A DNA stretch of 64,000 nucleotides from Persicaria tinctoria (taxonomy: Eukaryota; Streptophyta; Magnoliopsida; Caryophyllales; Polygonaceae): NCBI GenBank assembly GCA_037127255.1, contig JBANSL010000002.1, positions 41,056,392-41,120,391 of the forward strand, in the 5' to 3' direction. The stretch's first letter is position 1. Each line of letters starts with the position of its first letter. The notes beneath the pieces are model-generated. The model saw only the letters and a list, made by a program, of their open reading frames with translations, did no database searches and had not been told where the DNA came from. Made by a program: the position numbers and the translations under genes. Below are positions 43,701 through 54,582 of the stretch, piece after piece.

Positions 43701-44930
43701 ATCCTTAGGGTTATTGTACCACATTGCAGTCAAGATTGATCTTCTCCTTACTAATGTATCTTATAATCCAAATTGGGATCTCTTCCAAAATTTTGCAACC
43801 ATGTATGACCTTCTTAACACAAATGACTGCAGGTCTATTTGTCCTTACACATAATGGTCAGAGTGATGGCTGATCGGGTCAAGAGTCACACTCTCATCTT
43901 CAATGACTCACTTGCTCTTTCCAGTTTAATGGTATGAACTACAATCTATATATGTTGTTCATTTTGTATCATGCAGTTCATGCTTGTGCTCATGCTTGTG
44001 CTGATGTGTTCTTTCTTCAAACTGGTTATGGTTTATATAGCTCTTTCTTCAAACTGGTTATAGTTTCGTTTAATTTATTTGATGCTTTCATTTTGATTCA
44101 GGCTTTTAGTTTGATGATGAGCATTTCTTTATAGAATGTGTAGAAGATTTGAAGGCGATCAAATCATTTTCATGTGAGTTCTTATAGCCACCACCACAAA
44201 GTACACCTCTACAAGTCCTTGGAACCAAAAGATTGTTTCCACATTTCTAGGTATTTGAAATTATTATACCATCTTTTTTAAACTGGACTGATGTGCATTA
44301 TTCTAACCTCGTGTTTATTGGAATTGATATAATATTTTCTTCACTCTATTGGGGTCATAGATTGCACATGCATGCCTGCTCATGTCCCTGTATTGGGGTA
44401 TAACTTAGTCTTGCATTCTTTGAGCCTGTATTCATCTTGGGTGCCAACGTTTTGACATATCATTAGAATCTGCCTGGTTGTCCACATAAACCATGATTTA
44501 TTGCTTCGGTTAAGCTTAACTTAGTTTTATTTCATGCTATATAATGATATAACAACTTCTAGTATAGGCTTTATGTCATGACAAATTAAAATACTTACCA
44601 TAATAGGGAGTGAAAATCTCTGTTGCAGGAGTTTTATGAAAAGGAGAAGTAGCTGGAGATCGAATGAAGGCAGATGGAAAACTCATAAGATTTTATTCAA
44701 TGTACTGGTCTTCTTTCTGCCAATATCTTCAAGTGAAGATGGTGCTAGCCTTACCTTTTTTTTTTAGATGTGGCTAGCCAATTTTGTGGCTATGAATAGT
44801 GGCATCGTATTTTGTAAATGTTACAATATGATGCTAGTATTTATTTACATGTTTTGATTAAATGGCCTATCATTTCAAAGAACAAACAAAATGTGATGTT
44901 CTATTGACAAAAGCGTGTTGTGTATCCAAA
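40716..44930 (+). other. Interior of CACTA-1, no clear gene
   Basis: 4.2 kb of AT-rich, intron-like DNA, with the start being the 3' end of the captured NDUFB10. Apart from the possible bHLH piece at 41,776 I recognise nothing. Open frames (43,479-43,700, 43,934-44,134) are short and hydrophobic without a family. No transposase signature. Confidence 0.5.
41776..41833 (+). pseudogene. Possible bHLH exon fragment captured by CACTA-1
   Basis: Between an acceptor (CTAATAG) and a donor (AAG/GTAAAA) the DNA codes AMLDEVLDYVKFWRLQVK, close to the second helix of plant bHLH factors (xMLDEIxDYVKFLxLQVK). It is one short exon-sized piece. The neighbouring exons were not found. It could be chance, but exon-like borders on both sides favour capture. 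Confidence 0.4.
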
Positions 44931-45474
44931 TAAAAGTCATCAGATTATATATGAAAATTGTAGTGCGTTCATATGTTTAACATCAGATTGGTTTATGGAA
45001 ACAAATGTCAGTATAAATATACACATCAGTTCATTCATCTAAATCAATGTGCAACATCAGCTTCAACATTAAAATGATATATAAACTGATATATATTTAT
45101 CAAAATAACATCGTTATCTACCAAATAAATCGATGTGTAATTGCAAAAACAACATCATTTTATTTTTAAAAAACTGATATAAATGTGGGAAACGCCATCA
45201 ATTATTCCTATATTTCATGTGGTCGGTTAAATTAAAACAATATAAAATCATAAATTATATATCGGACATGTTTATAAACGTGATTACTAAAACAAAAACT
45301 GTTGTCTATCTTGTCTTATGACATTACTTATTTTATAAATAAAGATGTAAATGACACTTTTTGCTTTAGGAGGACATCTTCACATGTTTTCAAATGGCAA
45401 ATCATGGATATTCATCAACAAGTGAATATGTCATAAACAAAATTTAGGGGTTGTAAATAAGAAAAGACATCTGC

Positions 45475-46060
45475 TTAAAACCGATGTGAAAAGTTTGGAT
45501 CTTTTACTACACGCACAAAGAGATCGGAAATTTTTTTGAAAGACATATGTTGACAACAGATGTCTAATTGAAGTTTTCTAGTAGTGAACCTTAAACTTTG
45601 AACATTCAAATGTCCAAACCTCATATGCCACAGCTTTGACTCTTCATCTCCCTTGGCTGTCATGACTCTATTCCCACTTGTTGACAAATCAAGTGGAAAC
45701 ATCCTATTCTTGGTCATGAGAACTTTCATAACCACTTGCTTTGATCTCTTCTCCCTGATTTCAAAGGCATCTTCATCAAAAAATAGAGAGTAACCACTCG
45801 CTTGCAACCGACACACACTAAGAAGATTGTGAGTTAACCCTGGCACATACTGAACATCAATTAGAGTTCTAACTCCTCCTTGCAAACTCTTGATTGCAAT
45901 TGCCCCTTTTCCTTCTACTTGCACCACCTTATCATCTCCCAACCTCACCTTGCTTTTCTTTGATTCATCAAGCTCTTTAAACATTTTTCTTGAGCTTGAC
46001 ATGTAGTTGAAGCAGCCACTGTCTAAATACCAAATATTATTGGCATTTTTGTACTAGAGG
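45475..46060 (-). pseudogene. TE5 protease and pre-integrase region, cut by CACTA-1
   Basis: WYLDSGCFNYMSS is the Copia protease start with the DSG active site. VRLGDDKVVQVEGKGAIAIK, YVPGLTHNLLSVCRLQASGY and SKLWHMRFGHLNVQSLR follow, the pre-integrase signature, after which the CACTA end begins at 45,586. Confidence 0.85.
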
Positions 46061-46160
46061 ACATGATCATGAACAACCTTTCTTCTTGCTCGGCATTCTC
46101 TGACTAGTTTGCTCCCTTCTGCTCACTCTCAAGCTTCTGAAATTTCCTCTTCCTCGACCT

Positions 46161-46715
46161 CTACTTCCTTGACCTCTTCCACGCCTTCATTTGGAAGACC
46201 TTCTCTTCTTTCTGATCAACTAATCTGTTCAACCTCTCTTCATGAGCTTGAAGAGAGCTTGTCAACTCCTCAAACCTGTACGTTGACAGATCCTTAGACT
46301 CTTTTATTGCTACTACCACATGATCATATTTCTTGGTCAAACTTCTCAAGACCTTGCTCACAATTGTCTCATCAATCATCTTCTCTCCGTATGACTTTAT
46401 ATGGTTTACAATTGCAGATACTCTAGACAGAAATACCTGCACAGACTCCTTCTCAAGCATGTTTAGAGTCTCAAACTCTCTTCTAAGTGCTTGCAACTTG
46501 ACTGTGATGACCTTCTTATCTTTGAGGTGCTCTTGCTTCAATGTTTCACATGCCTCATGTGCAGTTGTTGCTGTTGCAATCCTTGGGAACACCTCATCAT
46601 CCACGGCAGTTTGGATCATGATCAAAGCCTTCGAGTCCTTCTTCATCTTTTCTCTCAATTGATGATTAGGCTCCTCTACTTGGGTGTCTTCAAAGCCATT
46701 TTCTACAGTCCCCAC
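46161..46715 (-). pseudogene. gag: TE5 gag
   Basis: Copia gag (UBN2 type): KKDSKALIMIQTAVDDEVFP, FETLNMLEKESVQVFLSRVS and LTKKYDHVVVAIKESKDLST. The frame begins internally; the N-terminus (46,715-46,900) is in another frame. No intact zinc knuckle was found downstream. Confidence 0.82.
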
Positions 46716-46930
46716 ACTTTTTGAGACTTGAATAGAGTCCTCATCTTAAGACTCCAGAAATGGTAATTCACAACCTTGAAGATTGGCAACTGTAGGTTAC
46801 TTATATTGCCTAATTCGTTATTCTGCATTTTTACTCAATCTCTCTTGTGTTTCCCTTGTGTTTGATCTCTCCTTTCACTCAATTCCCTGGATTGAAACCC
46901 GACAAACAGAAGTTTGCTCTGATACCACTT

Positions 46931-47270
46931 TGTTGGCTTTGCAGAACACAATTGATTCAACTCACAAAGAGGAAGATTGAGCTTTCTCTAACTCAAGAAC
47001 ATAATACACACAGAGAGGAATTTTCTTAACTGCCTTACCCCTTGATTAATCTAAAACGTCCCCTTTCAAACACAATTCCTCTTGTGTAACTGCTAAGCTA
47101 GATAACTACCCACTAACATCACTTACTTGGACATAAAACTGAAAGCTAGCTGCTATGACACTAAACTGAATTACATCAAAATACAACTTCAGAAAACTAA
47201 GACTTAGGCAACACTTAAATCAACTAACTCCATCTTAACTTAGGAGGTTGAAACACATCATATTTTAACA
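46931..47270 (-). repeat. TE5 5' LTR
   Basis: 340 bp, followed in minus orientation by the initiator-Met primer site at 46,916-46,927. Confidence 0.93.
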
Positions 47271-48240
47271 TTATGTACCTTCCAGGATTGCACTTAATCT
47301 GTCATTGTTCTGCACATTCTTGAATACCTAGTCTTGTATATCGGTTAACATGAAGAAACTCGGTTGTAACTTGTTACCTCCGAGCTGCATCCATGCTCTC
47401 TGGATGACGTCGCAATCTCGAAGTACATGTAGCCTCATTTCCTCCCAATTGCACTGCGGGCATGCCGGAAAACCGGATAGATCGATGTTGGTGCACTCGA
47501 TTCGCATTACACAACATAGCATTATGGGATGCTAGAAACCCAAAGGTTCTCGCCCGTTGCTACGTTGGAGCCCCCCCCCCCCCCCCCCCCCCCCCCCCAC
47601 CAAACATGATTCCAGCCCATCGAGTCATCGACCTTGGCAATCTGTGTTCCTCTCTAATTCGAGCTAGCTAGAGCTGAGCATGTGGTAAAGTCTTCCGATT
47701 TTGTTTAGTCCCATTATAATATGTCCGGAGCTTCGTAGTTAGATACAGCTTTTACGGCTTGCAGATGTTGTAGCACATGATCATCCAACCATGGGCTAAG
47801 GTCACTCCACCTCCACCCAATGTCGTCCCACATCTCCTCTACCGTGAATCCAGAATAATTAGATCGCCCATCCGTGATATCCACACAGAGACCCGGTGTT
47901 AACGCCTTGCCTCCGTGCACAACCCCTCGCCATAACTGAGAGTTGTTGGGCCTAGCTTGAAATATATCAAGGTCACATTCCACTGTACGTAGTATTTGCC
48001 TCTGATGACCCTAGTCCACAATGAGTTCAGACATTGGATCAATCTTCATCCCAAAATTGCAAGGGTCACTTGGTTCGCCTCTTTCATCTGTCTAACTCAC
48101 ATGCCTCCTTCCTCCTTGCTAGCGTGCAGAATATCCTTTCTCAACAAGTGTATTCGTCGGCTATCCAGAGTCGAACCCCAAACGAACTTTCGTACTTCCT
48201 TGTCGATGTCTTCGCAAACTCTCCTCGGGATGAATGATGA
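47271..48240 (-). pseudogene. LINE fragment: end of reverse transcriptase and zinc-binding domain
   Basis: Minus-strand frames give DIDKEVRKFVWGSTLDSRRI, RKDILHASKEEGGM and MKEANQVTLAILG, the usual C-terminal region of plant LINE polymerases. DGRSNYSGFTVEEMWDDIGW and CPQCNWEEMRLHVLRDCDVI follow, the zinc-binding part. Several stops. It is cut on the left by TE5. The RNase H that should follow may be the fragment at 19,335-19,930. Confidence 0.75.
47571..47598. repeat. Poly-C run of 28
   Basis: An uninterrupted C28 within the LINE fragment. Other C runs lie at 36,371-36,388 (18) and 57,538-57,553 (16). Confidence 0.9.
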
Positions 48241-48515
48241 TTGTGTATAGTATATATACAAATTTTCTTTAACTCGAATTGAGAGACAACAATTTTTTTA
48301 TTTTTTTATTTTGTATTGGTTTGAAAGAGACAACAAATTAAAGCCGAGCATATTAGCTTAAATTATTATACTAGTATAGATTACCATCTCATTAATTTCT
48401 TAACCAAAGTTAATCAAAATTCAAAACGGAGGAGGAAAAACCGAAGATCAAAACTCAAGATCAGAATTGAAGCTGGTATTGTTACTTGACCACTACTACC
48501 ACCTCACCTTGATCA
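48241..48515 (-). other. Downstream of the trihelix gene
   Basis: T-rich DNA that probably includes the 3' untranslated region of the minus-strand gene. Confidence 0.45.
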
Positions 48516-50334
48516 CTAACGTCCATGGCGCGCCATAGCAGCAGCACCACCAGCGCCACTAGCTCCACCATTACGGGAGGCAGATCCTCCACCGGAGCCA
48601 CCACGTCCTTGATTGTAAAGGTGATTCAACTGGTGGAAGTAAGGACACGTCCTCGAATCCACAGACCGATTCTTGTTCATATCTTTTGTCTTCCTAAAGT
48701 ACTTGTTAATATTCTCCCACTTTTCCTTGCACCTCTTCGCACTCCAATTATAACCCAACTCGATCATCTTCTGCGAGATCCTCTCCCACAATGGAGCATT
48801 CTTATTACTACTAATACTATTACTCCGATTCGGGTCGCAGTCATCTGGTCCGGTCTTGATGTTGAGATCCACATTGCACCTTATATTGATCAATGCTAAC
48901 ACCTCTTCTCTAGGCCACCTCTTGCCTGCAGTGTCATTGTCTTGTGTGATGTTGTCGACACGAGGCCTCTTGTTAGGCCTTGGCTTGTGAAAATTCGGTT
49001 GGATTTTGTTGGTGTTAGGAGCTGGGGTTGAGGTTTGTGAGATGCTCTCTTCATTTGAGGAGCATTGTGTGGCTGAAGAGCTAGGGTTTTGGTGGGCGGA
49101 CTTAGCAGCTTTGTCATCATTATCATTATTGTTGTTATCCTCGTTGTCGTTGTCGTTGTCATTGTTGGTGGAGGAATTGGAGGAGAATTTCTTGAGGAAT
49201 TCAATAATCTTGGCTTGTCTTTCGCCGACCAAGGCGAGATCTTTAGCCCTAGCTTCCATCTCCAAGTTGATCCTCTCCATCTCTTGCTTCTTCCAAGCTT
49301 CCTCCCTCCTGATCATATCCTCGTCTCTCCTGGTCATTTCTTGGAGGATCTTGTTGTGGAGTTCTTCCTGTTGGGACATCATCTTGTTCACAATCTCCTC
49401 GCAGAAGCTCTTGAAGATCTCAAATTTCTTCTTGCTGTTGACCGAATGATGATGATGATTGGGGCTTCTTCTTTTATTCCTTTGTGATTTCGCAATTTGC
49501 AATTGCTCCCCCTCCACCTCATCATGATCAATCGTATTATCATCAATGGAGATCTGGTGTATATGTTGATCATCATCACGAGTGGCCTCTGATCCGTCAG
49601 TTTCCTCTAACAATCTCTTCTCCTGTCTAATTTCTCCCGATCCCATCTGCTCTTCTTGATCATCATCGCTGTCATGTACTACTCTTGGTTCTTTTTCTTG
49701 TCTTCTTGGGTTTTGTTTGTCTAAAATGGGATCATTAATTTGATTCACATGACTGCCATCGTCGTCATCGTCATCATCAGGAATCAATGGCGGAGGTTGT
49801 TGAAGCATATGATGATGATAATGATGATGCGGAGGAGATGGAGGATCGTGTCCATGGTGGCAGAGCTCCTCAAGCTCACTGAAAAGCCTGTAACTATTGA
49901 TGTTAGTGGGGCAGATGACTTCATTAGCGGTGGCGGTTGTGGTAGGCTCAAAGAAGTATGATCTGCTTTCCTCTTCAAATTTCTCTTTGCATTTCTGAGG
50001 ACTTCTTTTGAACCCCATTTCTGATAGTTTCCTGTATGTGTTCATCAAATAATTCAATTCCCACCATAAATTAATTAATGAAACTTTAATTCAACCGAGA
50101 ATTAACATTTATAATTTACTTGAATTAATTTCCTTCAAATATAAAGACCATAATTATATGAATGATCGAAGACAGTAGTAAATATAAGAAATGATAGAAA
50201 TAGTACAAGTGTGACTGTGTGGGATCAAATATCAGTGGTCCAGACTCCAGCTAGATAGTTAGCTAGGTAGGAGAGGGAGGAGAAAAGAGCCAAAAATCTC
50301 ATACTCCGTATCAAATTAAAGTATATGACAAACT

Positions 50335-50415
<81 letters not shown>

Positions 50416-50619
50416 ATGATTATCATGGATCAGTCTTCATAAAATAATACTCCGTAATAATAATAATAATCCATTTCTCAAAGCTGCAGGCAGATACACT
50501 GAAAACTAGAAGGAAAAAACATCTGCATGTACGTACTCACTTATCAAAGAAGATTTGAGCCATCAAAATTAAGAATAAAAATGGCCGGTTTATATAATAC
50601 AGAGAGAGTCCAATCCAGT

Positions 50620-50654
<35 letters not shown>

Positions 50655-51182
50655 TAATGATTTGAAGGGTGTGGGTGTGAAATTAAAATAAATTGGGTAC
50701 CTGGAGACATGTTCCCAAGTGAATTCAGGGAACCAATTATCAACAGCAGATCTGATCCGGAGGAGAGCAAGAAGTTCGTGATGAGACCAGGCGGAGTCGT
50801 CGATGAAATCGGAAGGCGCAATGGATGTGTCCCTCTCCAGAACCAAGCTTGTGGAGAGGAAGGCAGGGGCAGTGGTTTGTCCTTCCCCTTCTTGTTTAAC
50901 TACTCCTCCCAGTCCCAGATGGTGTTTGTTGGAGTGGGATGATGCAGGTGGCCACTGGTGCTGCTGCTGCTGCTGCTGTTGAGGATGAGGAGGGTATGAA
51001 TCTGCATAGACTTGTGGGGGAGGAGGAGGTGAAGTGCAGCCATGGAGGAGAGAGAAAGAGAGAGGAGGTGGGATAGGGTTGGGAATAGGATGTTCATGTG
51101 GTGGAGGACCTGCTCTCATTGCTACTGTTGAGGAGGCTGCTGCTAGGAATTGGTGGAATTGGTCTTGCACTCCTTCAAACAT
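48516..51182 (-). CDS. GTL2: Trihelix transcription factor, GT-2-like, GTL2/GT2L type (665 aa, two exons)
   Basis: A nuclear DNA-binding factor with two trihelix (MYB-like) domains that bind GT elements. Exon 1 is 51,182-50,701, the intron 50,700-50,032 (GTACCC...ACATACAG), exon 2 50,031-48,516. Translation starts MFEGVQDQFHQFLAA, the start typical of the GTL2 subgroup. The first trihelix (about 131-190) spans the intron: LLALLRIRSAVDNWFPEFTW, then MGFKRSPQKCKEKFEEE. A central helix (QEELHNKILQEMTRRDEDMI, EEAWKKQEMERINLE) is the long coiled coil of the family. The second trihelix (531-612) has KRWPREEVLALINIRCNVDL and LWERISQKMIELGYNWSAKR. Low-complexity tracts: HPQQQQQQQHQ in exon 1 and Asp/Asn- and Gly-rich stretches. 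Arabidopsis GT2L is linked to calcium/calmodulin and stress. No lesions seen. Confidence 0.92.
50335..50413. repeat. (TA)n microsatellite in the trihelix intron
   Basis: Nearly 80 bp of pure TA, followed closely by other short repeats; a GA run lies at 50,633-50,654 in the same intron. Confidence 0.93.
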
Positions 51183-51199
51183 CTCTCTCTCTCTCTCTC
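51183..51199 (-). promoter_or_regulatory. GA-repeat directly before the trihelix start codon
   Basis: On the coding strand (GA)n runs right up to ATG, in the 5' untranslated region. GA repeats in plant leaders can bind BPC-type proteins. A role here is inference only. Confidence 0.5.
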
Positions 51200-51427
51200 A
51201 ATGAAGATCGACACCTTATTCTCTCTCCTATGGATATGGCTATTGGCTAGGTAGCTAGATAGATAGAGTTAGAAAAGCCTAAAAGTCTACACAAAACAAA
51301 CAAAAAGAGTCCCTTCCCCCTCATCCAATCTAATAAGCCCGGGCTTGTTAATTTCCAACAAAGGGGCCCCTAGGCTCCTCATCACGTACTCTTTCGATAA
51401 AGAAGGGGTGGGGGTAGAGTTAGGATG

Positions 51428-51437
51428 TATATATATA
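51428..51437 (-). promoter_or_regulatory. Candidate TATA box of the trihelix gene
   Basis: TATATATATA about 250 bp upstream of the start codon, the only strong TATA-like site in the first 400 bp. Confidence 0.45.
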
Positions 51438-52897
51438 GCTAGTGTCACATTCTACTAAATCAATTCCTCACATTAAGAAAAATAGCTTATCAACGAGTGC
51501 TCTGTTTCTTTAGTTCCGTTTCTTTAAGTCAATGCCAAATATTTTCCCACCAACCTCAGCCTACAGCGCCCTGAGAAGAAAAAACACATAAGAAAGGTGG
51601 AGCGCGCATCCTATATATATTATATATGGTTTTAATTTTGAGTTTTCAACTAGTCATTATAAAGTCTGAGATACTTTTTTTAATATTGATCGAATATACG
51701 AGTAGGTAATGTACTAGTCTAGCAGACAAGACGAGTGCAATTCTATTTTAAAACTAATCAACACACCAAGTTAATGAGTTATACTATACAATACTTATAC
51801 TCCTATTCATGTCCTAACCATAGAGTAGAAATCCGCTGGAGTTTCAATCAATTAGCTCGTATAGAACATAATCAAATAATAGTAATTGGACGTATCACTC
51901 AACTGAATAGTCATATATATTGAAAACAAACAAATCATTCAACCTTATTGAATATTGATACTTTATTGTACGTGAAATTGAATAGCCATGTGAGCCGAGA
52001 TAGGAGTTAGAATTGTGATTGGCGGAGGGTGGCCCACATGTACACCCTACACAATAGAATAGAGAAGGAGAAGGAGAAGGAGAAGGAGAAGGAGAAGGAG
52101 GGTGTTTTGGTTTAGTATGAGAATTGATCGAGAATAGGGTTGGGGGGATGAATCAATAAATGATCGAGTGGGAAGAGGATGCTACTTGGAAGGATTATTT
52201 AAAATGCGATAGGGGGAGGGGGAGGGGGATAGCTGGGGATGGGGTTGGAGTGGGATGCTTTAGAATCCAATGCACGACGCCAATCCAAGCTTTGCTGCTT
52301 ATTGTGCTTCATTTAACGGCAATGGGGAGACGAACCAATTGCAGTCCCACGTGAAACCATGCAGCCCATGGGACCATTTTTTATTATTATTATCTGTTTT
52401 TCTATCCTATGTCCCGAGGCCTTAAGATAACTCTAAATAGGAAAAGATCGTCTACTAAAAAGACAAGCAATTCTAAGAATCTAATTATAAAAAAAAAAAA
52501 AAACTAAACTAATTACAATTTTAAAAAAAATTCTAAGTTTAGGGTCTTATCCTATACTCAATGTCTAAGGGCATATAGGATAGAAAAATCATAGCACTAT
52601 TTATTACTCCACCTTTTTTAACGCCGAAAAATTTAAATTTGAAAACTTAAATTGGGCCATTTAATTAATTTTGGGGTTGTGTCTGATGTTGCTGATAACA
52701 AAAGAAAGAAGTGCGAGGATGTTTGCAGGGCCAAAGGTTATCACTTTCTACCGTTTTCCTTTTTCACTATCGGTGACTTAGAGGATGATGATATGAGACT
52801 TCTCAAGCGGGTGTGTGGGTTGCTAAGGGGGTACCTGAATATAATAGGGATTTTTGTCGCACTTTGACTAGGATTGCGTTTAGTATTCAAAAGGGAT
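51438..52897. other. Upstream region of the trihelix gene
   Basis: No coding sequence. It contains a (GAGAAG)n run (52,071-52,100), a G-rich block (52,212-52,244) and AT-rich stretches (A16 near 52,490). Likely holds distal control sequences. Confidence 0.45.
52212..52244 (+). repeat. G-quadruplex-prone block
   Basis: Five G runs of four or five separated by short loops (GGGGGAGGGGGAGGGGG, then GGGGATGGGG), about 1 kb upstream of the trihelix start. Confidence 0.75.
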
Positions 52898-53285
52898 CAC
52901 TACGCCAGAAGGGCTTTCAGGCGACGGACCAATGTCGTCGCCTGAAATGTGATTTTCGTCACCTGATAACTCAGGCAACGAAAAAATTATTCGTCGCCTG
53001 AAACATTATAGGCGACGAAAAAATTATTCGTCGCCTGAATTCATTGTCAGACCTAAAAGGGCTTTCCGAGCCGAGCCGAGCCGACTTCAGGCGACGGATT
53101 TGTCTCAAAGGTTCGTCGCCCCAATTTGATTAGTGAATTATATAAAATATAAAATGTAATTCAGGCGACCATCCTTTTAGCTATGTTCGTCGCCTAAAGA
53201 AGTTATGTCCGTCGCCTGAATATGAGGGTTTTTTTATAAAAAAAATAGGCAACCAAGTTGTCAATATTCCTCGCCTGAGTGTGAT
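52898..53285 (+). mobile_element. CACTA-2: one end, with GGCGACG subterminal repeats
   Basis: The end reads CACTACGCCAGAAGGGCT. Inside it, TTCAGGCGACGGA and its reverse TTCGTCGCCTGAA recur at least ten times in both orientations to about 53,280, a typical CACTA subterminal array. The other terminus (CTGGCGTAGTG) is not in the window. Confidence 0.7.
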
Positions 53286-54582
53286 TTGTTTTGAAAAAAA
53301 ATAATTGAAAAATGGCTGATGCCCCCTGTTTTCAATTGCACCAAAATTGTGCACAAACCTGTTTCATCTTACACAACAAACACACAACAAACATGGCCAA
53401 GTTCACAACCCCATACAAATACAAATCCACGTACAAATCCGCATACAAATTCACAAATCCAAGTTTGCAACTACATACAAATTCACAAATACAAACCTAT
53501 TCACAAATTCATGTTCATTACTTAAGAGGAAGTAGGAGAGGAGTGCGAGAGATACCGGCTACTGCTGCGCGAATGAGAGCTGAGAAGGCCGCGTATCCGA
53601 AGCCGGTTGTGGATCCGACAAGTGCTGAGAAGGCTGTTGCGTATTCAAAGTCGAAGGCGCCAATATTTACAAAGTCACTATCTAAAGCCATTGATGACCT
53701 AGAAGCTTCAATGTTGTGAAAAAAAAGAAGATGAAATGCTGAATCATTTTCTGCAAACAAAGAAAAAGATGGTGTAAGTAAAACCAAACTACAACCATCA
53801 TTTAAAAAAAATAGAGTTTAGAATTGCAAAGCTCATGGGGACTAAGAAAACTTACCTTCCAATTGGAACTAACTAGTGTCTCAGTTAGATCCATCAGTAA
53901 GTTATCACTTGGAGAACTATCCCACTCCTACAACATGTGCAGTATATGCATTAGATAACAAATAGAAATCATACCTCAAATGTCACAAAAATCAAGAGCA
54001 AGGCTAATGCAAGTCACCTCTAAACTTTGTTCAATTATATACCTCCCCGCTAGGTACAAATTAATAACATATGCCGCTCCTGCAATAATAATGGAAAAAA
54101 TTAGTCATATAAGAATAAAAAAATGAAAAGTACCAAAAAAAAATATATGAAAATGAAATTTTCATGGTTAACTACTCAAAGACAGACTTAAACTGCCATT
54201 GAACTAAAGATTAGAGATTCTCTTCCTTCCTGTACAATGAACCAAAGCCAGATTCAGGCAGAAGTAAGAATAGATTGATTAAAAACAAACAAAAAAGACC
54301 CAAAAACGAACTCTATGTTGATAAGCAAATATCCTGAATTCTCTAGTCCTGTCGTCCAAATTATACCTCAAATGTCACAAAAATAGAGTTTAGAATTGCA
54401 AAGCAACATGATATATCATAAAAGCCTAAGAGGCTGTTTAGAATTGCAAAAAATAGAGTTTAGAATTGCAAAAATAGAGTTTCTTTTACTTTAAATTTTT
54501 TGGGGGAGTGTATTAATGACTAAGAGGTTGTTTCTAAAGAAACTGCAAAGGGAAGTTAAAATCATAAACAAGTAGTTCCTTT
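53286..54582. other. Interior of CACTA-2 or flank, no clear gene
   Basis: A plus-strand open frame at 53,312-53,719 has a CA-rich low-complexity start and a charged end (KAVAYSKSKAPIFTKSLSKA). I do not recognise it. The repeated phrase AATAGAGTTTAGAATTGCAAA occurs near 53,810, 54,382, 54,450 and 54,468. Nothing else is seen. Confidence 0.35.

Larger units (their letters stand above)
39409..45586 (+). mobile_element. CACTA-1: gene-carrying CACTA element inside TE5
   Basis: The ends are CACTACTAGAATACTG on the left and its counterpart TTTTCTAGTAGTG on the right. AATTAGACATC just inside the left end mirrors GATGTCTAATT at the right. Subterminal words of the ACATCAG/CTGATGT type recur in both end regions (39,430-39,570 and 44,930-45,570). 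Removing 39,409-45,586 and one AAC joins the pre-integrase frame of TE5 exactly, as expected for a recent clean insertion. No transposase is recognisable. It carries a complete NDUFB10 copy and perhaps other gene pieces. Confidence 0.93.
36463..47270 (-). mobile_element. TE5: TNT1-type Copia element, minus strand, split by a CACTA element
   Basis: LTRs of 339 and 340 bp (36,463-36,801 and 46,931-47,270) start TGTTG and end TTTTAACA, flanked by the duplication TTATG (36,458-36,462 and 47,271-47,275). The primer site GCTCTGATACCA (tRNA initiator Met, minus strand) is at 46,916-46,927. A purine tract (AAAGGGAGG on the minus strand) adjoins the left LTR. Order: gag, protease, pre-integrase, integrase, reverse transcriptase, RNase H, which is the Copia order. 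Without the 6,178-bp insert it is about 4.6 kb, the normal size. Several frames are broken. Confidence 0.93.

Noticed and set aside
48896..50057. Several plus-strand open frames over the trihelix gene
   Set aside because: They are shadows of the low-complexity Asp/Asn/Gln stretches of the minus-strand gene.
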